Positions 7,121 through 15,869 of a stretch of 64,000 bases of DNA are shown piece after piece. The position numbers and the translations under genes were made by a program. Within the stretch, counting starts at the first letter, position 1; each line of letters opens with the position of its first letter. The stretch is from Bacteroidaceae bacterium (lineage in GTDB: Bacteria > Bacteroidota > Bacteroidia > Bacteroidales > Bacteroidaceae): the NCBI GenBank assembly GCA_024398785.1, contig JAKSIO010000009.1, positions 1 through 64,000 of the forward strand, given 5' to 3'. Under the pieces are notes generated by a model. It had not been told where the DNA came from. It ran no database searches and saw only the letters and a program-made list of their open reading frames with translations.

Positions 7121-10100
7121 CTACAATACTTTCTATTGTGGTTACAAATGGGAGATATCTGATTTCACCTCTACGCTGAGTCTTTAGGATGTTTACATTT
7201 CCCAAATCAGCAGATTGTTGGGGATTGTAATCCAATAACAGATATTTTACAGCATCCCTTTCCATGCGGATCAAATATTCAGAAGGAACAGCACCTCTGT
7301 CAACCAATACAGGTTCTTTGGTCAATTGATAAGCCTTCGGATTACTCCAATAATGGAACATCAAGTATTTGATGCTCTTATATGCTATCATCTGCTCATC
7401 CTTCAGTATACCTTCTTTTATGCCCAATGCGATTTTACCAGCAGTTTCTGTCTTCTGACGAGCACCACTACCGATAGCGTACATCAGGACTAAGTCCAAT
7501 TTGCCATTGGTCAACTCTTCTCGTTTCGTATTGGGCAGGTCAACGGGAATGCTACCATAAATAAAGATATCTTCTGCTGCAACCATCATCTCGCCTTCCT
7601 CTTCAATTGGAGGATACATATAAATCGTTGGTGCAGAAGTAGTCTTTACCTCATTATCTTCCACTTCTTCGTTCTCCTTGAAATTCTCCACTTGCTCCAT
7701 TACCTCGCGGAACACTTCTGGAGTGTACTGAGGAGGATAGCCATTTTTGACAAGGCAAATCTTGATGTCTTGTTTCAACTGGTCACGAACTCGCTGGTTA
7801 TTGAGCCAATCGGCAAAGGACGATTTTGCATCAATGATATCTCGAATCTTGCAAGAAAGACTCTTACACTTGTCGTTGACAACAATACCATCCACCTCTT
7901 TGTCTTCTCCGTATTCGAAGTTGTTCTTGTCCCTTAGATGAATCAGAATGTCATAAAATGCCTTCTCTTCAAAGGTTAGTCCCAACTTACGGAAACTCTC
8001 ACGGTCGGCCTGCATTCCTTTAAGTATGTTCAAAGCCTGCTCGGTGGCATTCTTGATAATACTTTCCGCAGTGGCTTCCTGTGTTGCACCAGCCTCATGT
8101 TCTGACAGGAATTTACGTCTGTCGTGATACTCCTGAATGGTGGCTTCCAGCATTTCTTGAAATTTCTTCGAGGCTACCTGATTGGTCTTACCATATTCCG
8201 TGATTTGCTTGCGAAGAAGTTTTATCAGCGTTTCCAGTTTTGAAGCAGGCATCTTGATGTCTTCGAGCCTTTCCGTGAACTCTGGTCCGAAAATATCCAT
8301 CTCCTCACCCTCTTCCAAAATGCTCTCCACATTATTATATTTCAATGCTTCCTCCACCATCTTTGCTACACGCCGATTCATGGCGTCGGTATCAGGAGCA
8401 TCAGTACCATTCATCTTATATACCATACCTGCAATAGCCATGAAACATTGTGCCAATGCCGACTCCTCCTCGCTGAGTTCTCCCGAGGGTTGACAAAGGT
8501 CGTAAGCCTTTCGCATCCTCTTCACATTTTGCAGGAAATAGGTCTTGAAAGTAACTTTCTTTGTTTTCTTTCCATCCTTGCTGACAGAGTTGAAGTTCTC
8601 GTTTGACGAGAATACAAACTCCGCAGCCTTTGCCAATAGTGTGTATCTTGTTGCAGGATCGGTATCAGGATTCAGGAATGGAGTCAGGTCATAATTTTTG
8701 AACAATGCCTTCAAAATCTCCATGTACTCACGGAAGATAAGAGTAGCCTGTTCTATGTCATCTTCGGTTAATGCAACGGAATTGTCGCCACCATACATCT
8801 TTCTGGCTTCCATCATCTGGTCGCGAATACCGATATAGTCAACAATCAAACCATACTCCTTGCCGGGGAATTTTCGGTTGGCACGGCTGATAGTCTGTAT
8901 CAACGAATGTTTCTGCAATGGCTTATCGTTATACATGTAGGTAAGGCATTCCACATCGAAGCCCGTTATCCACATATCCACAACAATGACGATACGGAAA
9001 TTGGAATGTACCTGTTTGAAGGCAGCATCCAAGTCTTCCGAACGTTGGTCATTCTTAACGCCTCCCAGATAATTGTACATTTCCGCCGCATCATTACTTC
9101 CCACGCTGGCTACCATGGCGATAGTCGGCATTTCCTTAAGTTCTTTCAGCTCTTCTGGCGATACATTGACACCTTCTGGAGTCTTCCTTTCATCAAACCA
9201 TTCAGGGTAATGAGCCTTGAACTTCAGCAACAAGTCGTAAGCAATCTTTCTGTTTGAGCAGACAATCATGGCTTTCTGCACTCTGTCTGGGTCGTTGGCA
9301 ACGGAAGATACATAGTGGTCATGTATATCAACGGCAAGTTTTTCCAGACGGTCGGGTTCGCCAAGAATCATCTCTAACGAACTCATGGCCTTCTTACTCT
9401 TTGCAATGTCTTCTTTGGTAGAGCCTTCATCAGCGCATTTGGCATAATATGCCTCAATCTCTTTGGCCTTCTCCTGATTCAGTAACACTTTGGCTATGCG
9501 TGGATGATACTTGATAGGCACTGTTATCTTATCTGCGACAGCCTGATCCATCGTGTAGCGGTCTATCTCGTCACCGAAAGTCTGATAGGTTTCTGCAATA
9601 GGTGTACCTGTAAAGCCTACGAACGTTGCATTTGGCAAGGCTTCTCGCAGCACTTTAGCGTATGGCTTTGACAGCATAGCCCGCATATTCTCGTCAGCAT
9701 CCTCGCTGAACTGAATGCGCTTTGAGCCTTCAATCTGCGTGCGATGTGCTTCGTCGCTGAAACAGATAATGTTGCTACGCTCATTGATGAGACCTATCGG
9801 ATCGTCCTTCCTGTCGCAGAATTTCTGGATAGTGCAGATGAAGAAACCTCCGCTGTCACGAATTGAAAGTTCGTCTCGTAGTATTTTTCTGCTTGGTACG
9901 ACCGAGACCTCACCCAAGCCCAAAAACTCGGTACTCTTGGTAAAGAGTTTTGCGCCCTGCTTTTGAAGGTCTTCGCGGTCAACAATCATCAGTATCGTAG
10001 GTGAACCGACTTCTGCGGCACAACGCAACGAGAGTTGACGGGCAAGGAATGCCATCGTATAGGTTTTTCCGCAACCAGTGGCACCGAAGTATGTTCCACC

Positions 10101-11006
10101 TTTACCGCTCTTTGTCTTCACCGATTTGATGACACTCTCCCTAAGTAGTCGTGTGGCAAAGAACTGCGGATAACGACATACAATTTCCTTTTCATCGCTG
10201 TCAAAGTTCTCATCTTGGAAATACACATAGTCTCTGAATATCTCCAAAAACCTATTTGGACGATAGACACCTCTAACCATTGTCTCCAACTCATCGAAAG
10301 GCATGGTGCTTATCTTGTCACCATTCTCCACACGTCGCCAGGCATAGAAGTGTTCGTAAGGTGTGCGCACTGTTCCTAATCGTGTCTTCACGCCGTCGCT
10401 GATGCAAGCCAGCGGACAATAGTGCAGCAGTCCTGGAATATCTCGCCAATAGCGTATATTGATTTGCTCCCAAGCATCCTCAATCGTGGCATTGGCATCG
10501 GCAGGATTCTTCAGTTCTATCACGCAGACGGGTATTCCATTTACATATAGTAGTACATCAGGACGGCGGTTCTTTACTACACCGTTGTTCATGTATTCCA
10601 CTGTAAACTGGTTGACAACGCGGAAGATATTTGTGTTTTCTTTCTGCGGATGATCTAAGCACGCAAAGTCTATCAAGTTGACAGTCGTTGGCCTTCCGTC
10701 TTTATCAACGGCAGGCACACCATTCACCATCCACTTATAGACCTTATGCAATGTGGCAAAATCAGAATCGGCGCCCACCAATCTTACGTTATCTGCTATT
10801 CTTTGCAATTCCTCATCCTTCACGTTCTTGTTGTTATCCTTCAAGAACTGAAGCAGGTCCTCCATATTGAGCACTTCTTTCCTGTTGGCTCTTGTTATAG
10901 AGTCACCAAACAGATATTGCCATCCTTCTCGTTCAAGGAAAGCAATGAGAGCATTCTCGTAATCGCCCTCTACGAAGTGACCGTTGATGTTCATTAATTT
11001 TGCCAT
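7113..11006 (-). CDS. hsdR: Type I restriction enzyme R subunit (HsdR)
   Basis: The 1297-aa subunit cuts DNA after ATP-driven translocation. Its N-terminal nuclease core has PD (149-150) and ELK (164-166). The motor shows Walker A GATGCGKT (308-315), DEAH (418-421) and later motifs such as GFTGTPIAE and QTISRANRKFPGKEYG. The chain is longer than many HsdR proteins: after the usual C-terminal helical region and an acidic linker there are about 150 residues from roughly IYMYPPIEEEGEMMVAAEDI to the end that I do not recognise. It is the sixth gene of the operon, 44 bp after the RloC-like gene, and overlaps abiH by 8 bp. An alternative start lies at 10997. Confidence 0.95.
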   Translation of the reverse strand: MAKLMNINGHFVEGDYENALIAFLEREGWQYLFGDSITRANRKEVLNMEDLLQFLKDNNKNVKDEELQRIADNVRLVGADSDFATLHKVYKWMVNGVPAVDKDGRPTTVNLIDFACLDHPQKENTNIFRVVNQFTVEYMNNGVVKNRRPDVLLYVNGIPVCVIELKNPADANATIEDAWEQINIRYWRDIPGLLHYCPLACISDGVKTRLGTVRTPYEHFYAWRRVENGDKISTMPFDELETMVRGVYRPNRFLEIFRDYVYFQDENFDSDEKEIVCRYPQFFATRLLRESVIKSVKTKSGKGGTYFGATGCGKTYTMAFLARQLSLRCAAEVGSPTILMIVDREDLQKQGAKLFTKSTEFLGLGEVSVVPSRKILRDELSIRDSGGFFICTIQKFCDRKDDPIGLINERSNIICFSDEAHRTQIEGSKRIQFSEDADENMRAMLSKPYAKVLREALPNATFVGFTGTPIAETYQTFGDEIDRYTMDQAVADKITVPIKYHPRIAKVLLNQEKAKEIEAYYAKCADEGSTKEDIAKSKKAMSSLEMILGEPDRLEKLAVDIHDHYVSSVANDPDRVQKAMIVCSNRKIAYDLLLKFKAHYPEWFDERKTPEGVNVSPEELKELKEMPTIAMVASVGSNDAAEMYNYLGGVKNDQRSEDLDAAFKQVHSNFRIVIVVDMWITGFDVECLTYMYNDKPLQKHSLIQTISRANRKFPGKEYGLIVDYIGIRDQMMEARKMYGGDNSVALTEDDIEQATLIFREYMEILKALFKNYDLTPFLNPDTDPATRYTLLAKAAEFVFSSNENFNSVSKDGKKTKKVTFKTYFLQNVKRMRKAYDLCQPSGELSEEESALAQCFMAIAGMVYKMNGTDAPDTDAMNRRVAKMVEEALKYNNVESILEEGEEMDIFGPEFTERLEDIKMPASKLETLIKLLRKQITEYGKTNQVASKKFQEMLEATIQEYHDRRKFLSEHEAGATQEATAESIIKNATEQALNILKGMQADRESFRKLGLTFEEKAFYDILIHLRDKNNFEYGEDKEVDGIVVNDKCKSLSCKIRDIIDAKSSFADWLNNQRVRDQLKQDIKICLVKNGYPPQYTPEVFREVMEQVENFKENEEVEDNEVKTTSAPTIYMYPPIEEEGEMMVAAEDIFIYGSIPVDLPNTKREELTNGKLDLVLMYAIGSGARQKTETAGKIALGIKEGILKDEQMIAYKSIKYLMFHYWSNPKAYQLTKEPVLVDRGAVPSEYLIRMERDAVKYLLLDYNPQQSADLGNVNILKTQRRGEIRYLPFVTTIESIVDE

Positions 11007-11050
11007 AATTTTGATTGATGTTATCTAATCATTCTGTCCATCTCGGGAAA

Positions 11051-13585
11051 TCATGATTTAAAGTCTTCCTTTATTTTTGTCAATTCGTCAGATAAACCCT
11101 TTAGCTTATCAATAGTTATTGGATTTTCGGAACTTGCCGTTCCAACATGATCTTCTTCGGATGTTGCATCATGAACGGTTCGCAATCTATCTACTAAATC
11201 TGGTTTTGAATTTATATTTTTAAGTTCTTCCCAGTTAATTCGACTGTTTTTATTGCTTACTCTTGGTGGCAATTGGTGTTTAAAGACTTCCTCATCGATA
11301 ATTTTTTCAACAGCCCTCCTTAACAAGATTGATACCCCATAACTATCATCGAATGGTCGTTTCGACAAGCGTTTATTCACTTCTTTTATGAGGGAATCTG
11401 AATTGTCACCCTTGTAATTAGTAAGAATACCTTTTTCTGTACCATCACCATATATTTGATAAATAAATATGTGCTTTCCTTTGTTGGAACCATATCCACA
11501 TGAGTCAAAGTTTTTGCACACATGATTATTCTTTGATGTTTCAAAGCCATCAAGGAACAATCTATTGTGGCAAAATACAATAACCTGATTGCTAAAAACA
11601 AGCAGCCTTTTTGACAGCATCCCAGCAATTTCATGATCTAGACTTGTTACAGGATCATCCAAAATGATAGGATAATTATCGTCTTGTATTTCCGCAAAAA
11701 ACATTGCCAAGGCAACAGCTTTTTGTTCACCTTCACTAAGAATCTCTAGGACAGAATTATTGCCTGTTAATTTCAGTTGAGTGTTACACTTTCCTTTACT
11801 ACCATTAATGACCTCAAGTTCAACATTCAGTTTTTGTCGGCCTAAAGCTTTTAATTCTTTTTCAAAGTTGGTTTTCAACGTGTTGGTCAATAAGTCTTTC
11901 TGAGCCTGATTTGCCAAGGAAGTTATCTGGTTAGTCTTCGTTGTTGACTTTTTACTCTCAATTGCTTTTATTTTATCATGAATAGAGAAAAACTTCTTAA
12001 TATCCGTTATCTGCTTGGAAATAGACCTTTTTTCTTTTAAATGTGCTATTTCCTTTCGCAATTCTTCAACCTTCTTTTCTTTCTCTACTTTTGACGCATT
12101 AAGCTTCTCTATAGCTGTAATATGTTCTTTTTTCTTATTATCTAAAATCTCCAATTCTGCAGAGAAATTCATTGCTGGCATCTGAATTTCCTCTATTTTT
12201 ATTACAGATTTTAATAATGCCTTATAAGCTGATAGTTGTTCTATTTTCTTTTGCAATTCAACAGATTCTGTTATTACCCTATTCACTTCATCAGTCAGCG
12301 CAATTGTGACATCAAGTTTTTCAATTTTACTCCTAATACCAGAGAGTTTGTTTGAAGTTTCATTTAGCTCTTTTTCTGATGTGTCGCTTAAAAAATCAGC
12401 ATATGCATCAATTATACTAATGGCTTCGTCTGTTTTTAATTCTTGATGGCAATATGGACATCTCTTTGGTTTTTCTTGATCACATAGTGCAGAATAATTA
12501 TGTCCCGCTAGGATAAAAGATTTCCACTCCTGAGTATCAGACTTTGGCAAACTTTTCAAAACTTCTGAACGTTGACGAGCTAATTCATTTTTATTCTTTG
12601 CAGATTCAAAAGCCGTCAAAGCATTAGCAAGTTCTTCTCCATAGGCCTTCAAATCTCGAATTACAGAATTTAGTCTATCTGTAAAAGTAGATAGTTCTTT
12701 ATTCTGCTTTGTTCTGAGATTTATAGTGTCTTGAACATTGTTTTGCTGTAACTGTTTTAATTCATTTTCTTTTTCAATTAGTAGATTATTTTCTGTATCC
12801 GAAAATGTATTCTTTTCGATTAATACTTTACGCTCATTAACACTAAAATCTTCACGATTAACAAATTTACCTCTAATAGAATCACTCAATTCTTCTGTTT
12901 GAATAACTGGAAGACTTGCTTTCGTTAATTCAATTTGTTCATTTATTTTAGCCGTATATATATCTAATATTCTAGCAATATATCCAAATAAATGCAATCC
13001 TAAAGGGAAAATAATTGTTTCATCAGGATTTTTGGTTTGCAATAGTCCATTAAGATATGAAGAATCAAAAACCTTTACTCCATAAAAGTCAGAGTGTGTA
13101 GCATGAGAGTCCGTCCAACTATATTGCTTGTGAGAATTTCCAAGCTCATACTTTATGGAAACATTTATATCCTTTTTATGTCCTTCACTCGTGTAAATAT
13201 TTGGTTTTATCTCTTTACGAACTCCACCTGAAATATTATTTAGTATTCTAAAATAGCCACTTTTTCCAGAGCCATTTAATCCATACAGGACGGTAACATC
13301 AGGCGAGAACTTAATTGTTTGGTTTTCGCATAATGCATTTACACCACTTATATGTGTAAGCGATTCAAACAACAGTTTCTGAGAAGACTGTTGTGCTGAT
13401 GATAGGTTGTGAGTTTGTACCTGCAATGGGGTACCATTTAATAGATTATCAAAAATCTCATTTATACGCAATTCTTCAATAGAACCATTTGTTTCAATGG
13501 CATCTTTTATCAAAGCCTTTAACCATTCTGGTTTGTTATTTGCAAACTCCGATAGATAATCTTTCGCATGATTCTTATTATTCAT
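11051..13585 (-). CDS. RloC-like ABC-type ATPase with zinc hook, candidate tRNase
   Basis: The 844-aa protein has a Rad50-like split ATPase: Walker A GLNGSGKS (102-109), signature LSEGEQKAVALA (616-627), Walker B PIILDDPVTSLD (639-650) and H-loop VFCHN. Between the halves is a long coiled coil broken by a single CPYC (Cys376, Cys379), a zinc-hook layout. RloC, an anticodon nuclease related to PrrC, has this architecture and is known from type I restriction loci. Beyond the ATPase a domain carries RRAVE (R756, E760), which could supply the Arg/Glu of an anticodon-nuclease site, but I cannot place the third residue with confidence. It could instead be another AAA_13 defence ATPase. The gene lies between hsdS and hsdR and looks AT-rich. 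Confidence 0.75.
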   Translation of the reverse strand: MNNKNHAKDYLSEFANNKPEWLKALIKDAIETNGSIEELRINEIFDNLLNGTPLQVQTHNLSSAQQSSQKLLFESLTHISGVNALCENQTIKFSPDVTVLYGLNGSGKSGYFRILNNISGGVRKEIKPNIYTSEGHKKDINVSIKYELGNSHKQYSWTDSHATHSDFYGVKVFDSSYLNGLLQTKNPDETIIFPLGLHLFGYIARILDIYTAKINEQIELTKASLPVIQTEELSDSIRGKFVNREDFSVNERKVLIEKNTFSDTENNLLIEKENELKQLQQNNVQDTINLRTKQNKELSTFTDRLNSVIRDLKAYGEELANALTAFESAKNKNELARQRSEVLKSLPKSDTQEWKSFILAGHNYSALCDQEKPKRCPYCHQELKTDEAISIIDAYADFLSDTSEKELNETSNKLSGIRSKIEKLDVTIALTDEVNRVITESVELQKKIEQLSAYKALLKSVIKIEEIQMPAMNFSAELEILDNKKKEHITAIEKLNASKVEKEKKVEELRKEIAHLKEKRSISKQITDIKKFFSIHDKIKAIESKKSTTKTNQITSLANQAQKDLLTNTLKTNFEKELKALGRQKLNVELEVINGSKGKCNTQLKLTGNNSVLEILSEGEQKAVALAMFFAEIQDDNYPIILDDPVTSLDHEIAGMLSKRLLVFSNQVIVFCHNRLFLDGFETSKNNHVCKNFDSCGYGSNKGKHIFIYQIYGDGTEKGILTNYKGDNSDSLIKEVNKRLSKRPFDDSYGVSILLRRAVEKIIDEEVFKHQLPPRVSNKNSRINWEELKNINSKPDLVDRLRTVHDATSEEDHVGTASSENPITIDKLKGLSDELTKIKEDFKS

Positions 13586-13600
13586 AATTGCTTTCTATTT

Positions 13601-14710
13601 TTACTCTGTTAAACTTCCCCTAATCAGCACGGGGCATATATTTTTGAGTTGTTCTTTGAGTGCTTCTGCTATGCGTTGGCGCTCGGTATAACACTTATGG
13701 ATGTTGACTATCTCTCGTTGAACAGAGATGTCTGGGATTGGGATTTCTATTTCACAAAGGCGCTCTAAATCCAAGTTTGAACGGATGCTTCCATCGCTGG
13801 CGAACCAACCATAACGGTCAATTTGTTTCCGAGAGAACCATAGCATAATATAGTGACTTAGAACAACATTATCGTCCTTTATTCTAAAGACTGTATAAGC
13901 TGGCGAGATAATCACAGGTTTTGATTCCTCATTTAATGCTATTCTAATGCACATATCACGACCCGTTTGCATTCCACTAAAGGCAAACTGATTATTTTCA
14001 ACTATCTTATAGTTTCGAGTATTGCTTTCATCTATGTTAGCAACAGTTGGGAAGAATGTCTTGTTAATATTAATTCCCTGTACATCAGTATAGGTCAATT
14101 CGCTATTACGTTTTTCTACAGTCTCCAACAAGTCACCAACCTTTTGCTTTGGAATTTTCACTTTTAACTGGTCAATATGCCCATCGCAAACAAGTTTCAA
14201 TTCTTCCACTTTGCTTTGATAGGCAGAAAGATTATTTTGGAGAGCCAAATAAACATCAACGTATTTACGCTGCTGCTCGATAGAGGGAAGAGTGATGTCA
14301 AAATCAACAAATCTTTCCCAATCCAAGTTTGAGCGAATGCTTCCATCGCTACAGAAAGCGCCAAAACGGTCTTTTTCTTTCGATAGAAAAAGCATGAAAA
14401 AATACTCTGGAATGACAAGATCTTCCCGAGTAACTTCAAAAGTCGTATATGCAGGAGATACGATTATTGGCTCTTCTCCATCATACATGCTTATTCGTAT
14501 ACATTCATCTCTTCCTGTTTGCATGCCACTAAACACAAAACGTTTCTTCCGAACCACTTTATACTTCGATTCGTCAAGCCCTTCTGTGTTAGCCCATGTC
14601 GGCATAAACTCTTTATTGATATTCACCCCGTAAAAGTTGGTATAACCATAAGAATTACGCTCGTCACAAACTGAAATTAATTTGCTTATCTTATACTTAC
14701 TCAATCCCAT
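13601..14710 (-). CDS. hsdS: Type I restriction specificity subunit (HsdS) with two alike TRDs
   Basis: The 369-aa subunit selects the target sequence for HsdM and HsdR. It has two target-recognition domains separated by a helical spacer, and they resemble each other closely. Both contain FSGMQTGRD (residues 60-68 and 244-252), VNINK/ININK, IVSPAYT/IISPAYT and SDGSIRSNLD. Near-identical domains predict the same half-site on each strand, that is, a symmetrical split target. I chose the ATG at 14710, four bases after the stop of the DUF1016 gene; an ATG at 14734 would overlap that gene by 20 bp. The 15-bp gap to the next gene indicates one operon. Confidence 0.92.
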   Translation of the reverse strand: MGLSKYKISKLISVCDERNSYGYTNFYGVNINKEFMPTWANTEGLDESKYKVVRKKRFVFSGMQTGRDECIRISMYDGEEPIIVSPAYTTFEVTREDLVIPEYFFMLFLSKEKDRFGAFCSDGSIRSNLDWERFVDFDITLPSIEQQRKYVDVYLALQNNLSAYQSKVEELKLVCDGHIDQLKVKIPKQKVGDLLETVEKRNSELTYTDVQGININKTFFPTVANIDESNTRNYKIVENNQFAFSGMQTGRDMCIRIALNEESKPVIISPAYTVFRIKDDNVVLSHYIMLWFSRKQIDRYGWFASDGSIRSNLDLERLCEIEIPIPDISVQREIVNIHKCYTERQRIAEALKEQLKNICPVLIRGSLTE

Positions 14711-14714
14711 AGCC

Positions 14715-15869
14715 TTACTCTTCCTCCTCTTCATTATTTTGTAAACGGAATATTTCTTTTTGTTGTTCTATTTCACGTGCCAAAACTTCCTTTGACGGCA
14801 TATACGTAAGATACTTTGAAGCATACATCTGCTTGTTGGTGGCAAGAGTAGAAAAACGTGCCACATCGGCATTTGTCTCTGAACAAAGAATTATTCCGAT
14901 TGCTGGATTATCACCTTCGGGACGCTTGTAGGTGTCAAATAGTTTAAGATACATATCCATTTGCCCCACATCCTCATAAGACACTTTGGTGGTTTTGAGG
15001 TCAACCAAAACGAAACATTTCAATAGATAGTTATAGAATACGAGATCAATGTAGTAATCATTGTCTTCTGTATGTATGTGCATTTGCCTATCAACCAAAG
15101 CATACCCTTTGCCCATCTCCATCAGAAAATGTTCCAAGTGATCAAGAATGGCTTGCTCCAGTTTGCTTTCTGTGAAAGCTTCCCGATGTTTAAGCCCCAG
15201 AAACTCAACAAGCATAGGGTTCTTGACAAAGGTTGATTTCTCGTTCTCATAATCAGCTGTCAAACGGCACATCTCGTCAATCACTTCTTGTCTCTGTGAC
15301 TTTGGGGTTTGAGCAAGGCGATAGTAATATTGAGAATCAATATTGCGCTTCAGCGTGCGATAGTCCCATTGTTGTGTGGCAGCCTCATGCATATACCAAA
15401 AGCGTGCATCTGGATCAGCTACACGTATCAGTCTTTCATAATGACTCCATGAAAGCTGAACTGGCATTGCGATTCCATTGTCGGAAGATTCAGCAGGCAT
15501 TGTCTGTTGAATTGATGCAAGCCTCGACCTGAATTCAGCAGGCACTGTCTGCTGAATTTGCAATCCACTGAATGTCAGATAGAACTTGCGAAAGTTTCTT
15601 ATCTGTGTTTCAGAGAAGCCTTGCCCAAACTCTCTTGTAAGAACTTGGGATGCCAGTTCTACAACGTGCTTGCCGTATTCCGCACGAATCTTTCCCTGTT
15701 GTTCCTGCTCTACAATACGTCTGCCGATAAGCCAATTTTGCGCAACCTGCATTAAATTAGCCATACGGTAGCTGGCGTCTCTGGCTGCAGAGACGATTGT
15801 CCGAAGGTCGTTTACAAAGATTGTCTCTTTACATTCTTGGTTATGCAGCGTTATATTCTCCATGGTCAT
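14715..15869 (-). CDS. DUF1016 / YhcG-family PD-(D/E)XK nuclease
   Basis: The 384-aa protein has the DUF1016 N-terminal domain (NWLIGRRIVEQEQQG, YGKHVVELASQVL, FSETQIRNFRKFYL) and a C-terminal PD-(D/E)XK core (YYIDLVFYN followed by CFVLVDLKTTK). YhcG-type proteins often lie inside type I restriction operons; their role is not settled. Between the two domains is a short duplicated insert (SIQQTMPAE and LQIQQTVPAE) encoded by palindromic DNA. The start overlaps the hsdM stop by 4 bp (ATGA), so translation is coupled. A second ATG two codons in (15863) is also possible. Confidence 0.88.
   Translation of the reverse strand: MTMENITLHNQECKETIFVNDLRTIVSAARDASYRMANLMQVAQNWLIGRRIVEQEQQGKIRAEYGKHVVELASQVLTREFGQGFSETQIRNFRKFYLTFSGLQIQQTVPAEFRSRLASIQQTMPAESSDNGIAMPVQLSWSHYERLIRVADPDARFWYMHEAATQQWDYRTLKRNIDSQYYYRLAQTPKSQRQEVIDEMCRLTADYENEKSTFVKNPMLVEFLGLKHREAFTESKLEQAILDHLEHFLMEMGKGYALVDRQMHIHTEDNDYYIDLVFYNYLLKCFVLVDLKTTKVSYEDVGQMDMYLKLFDTYKRPEGDNPAIGIILCSETNADVARFSTLATNKQMYASKYLTYMPSKEVLAREIEQQKEIFRLQNNEEEEE
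15489..15558 (-). repeat. Palindromic in-frame repeat inside the DUF1016 gene
   Basis: Two 25-bp copies (15489-15513 and 15534-15558) lie exactly 45 bp (15 codons) apart. The second copy, with two flanking bases, is a perfect palindrome: AATTCAGCAG (15532-15541), 7-nt loop, CTGCTGAATT (15549-15558). The first is nearly so. They encode the QQT-PAE peptide between the two domains. Confidence 0.8.
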
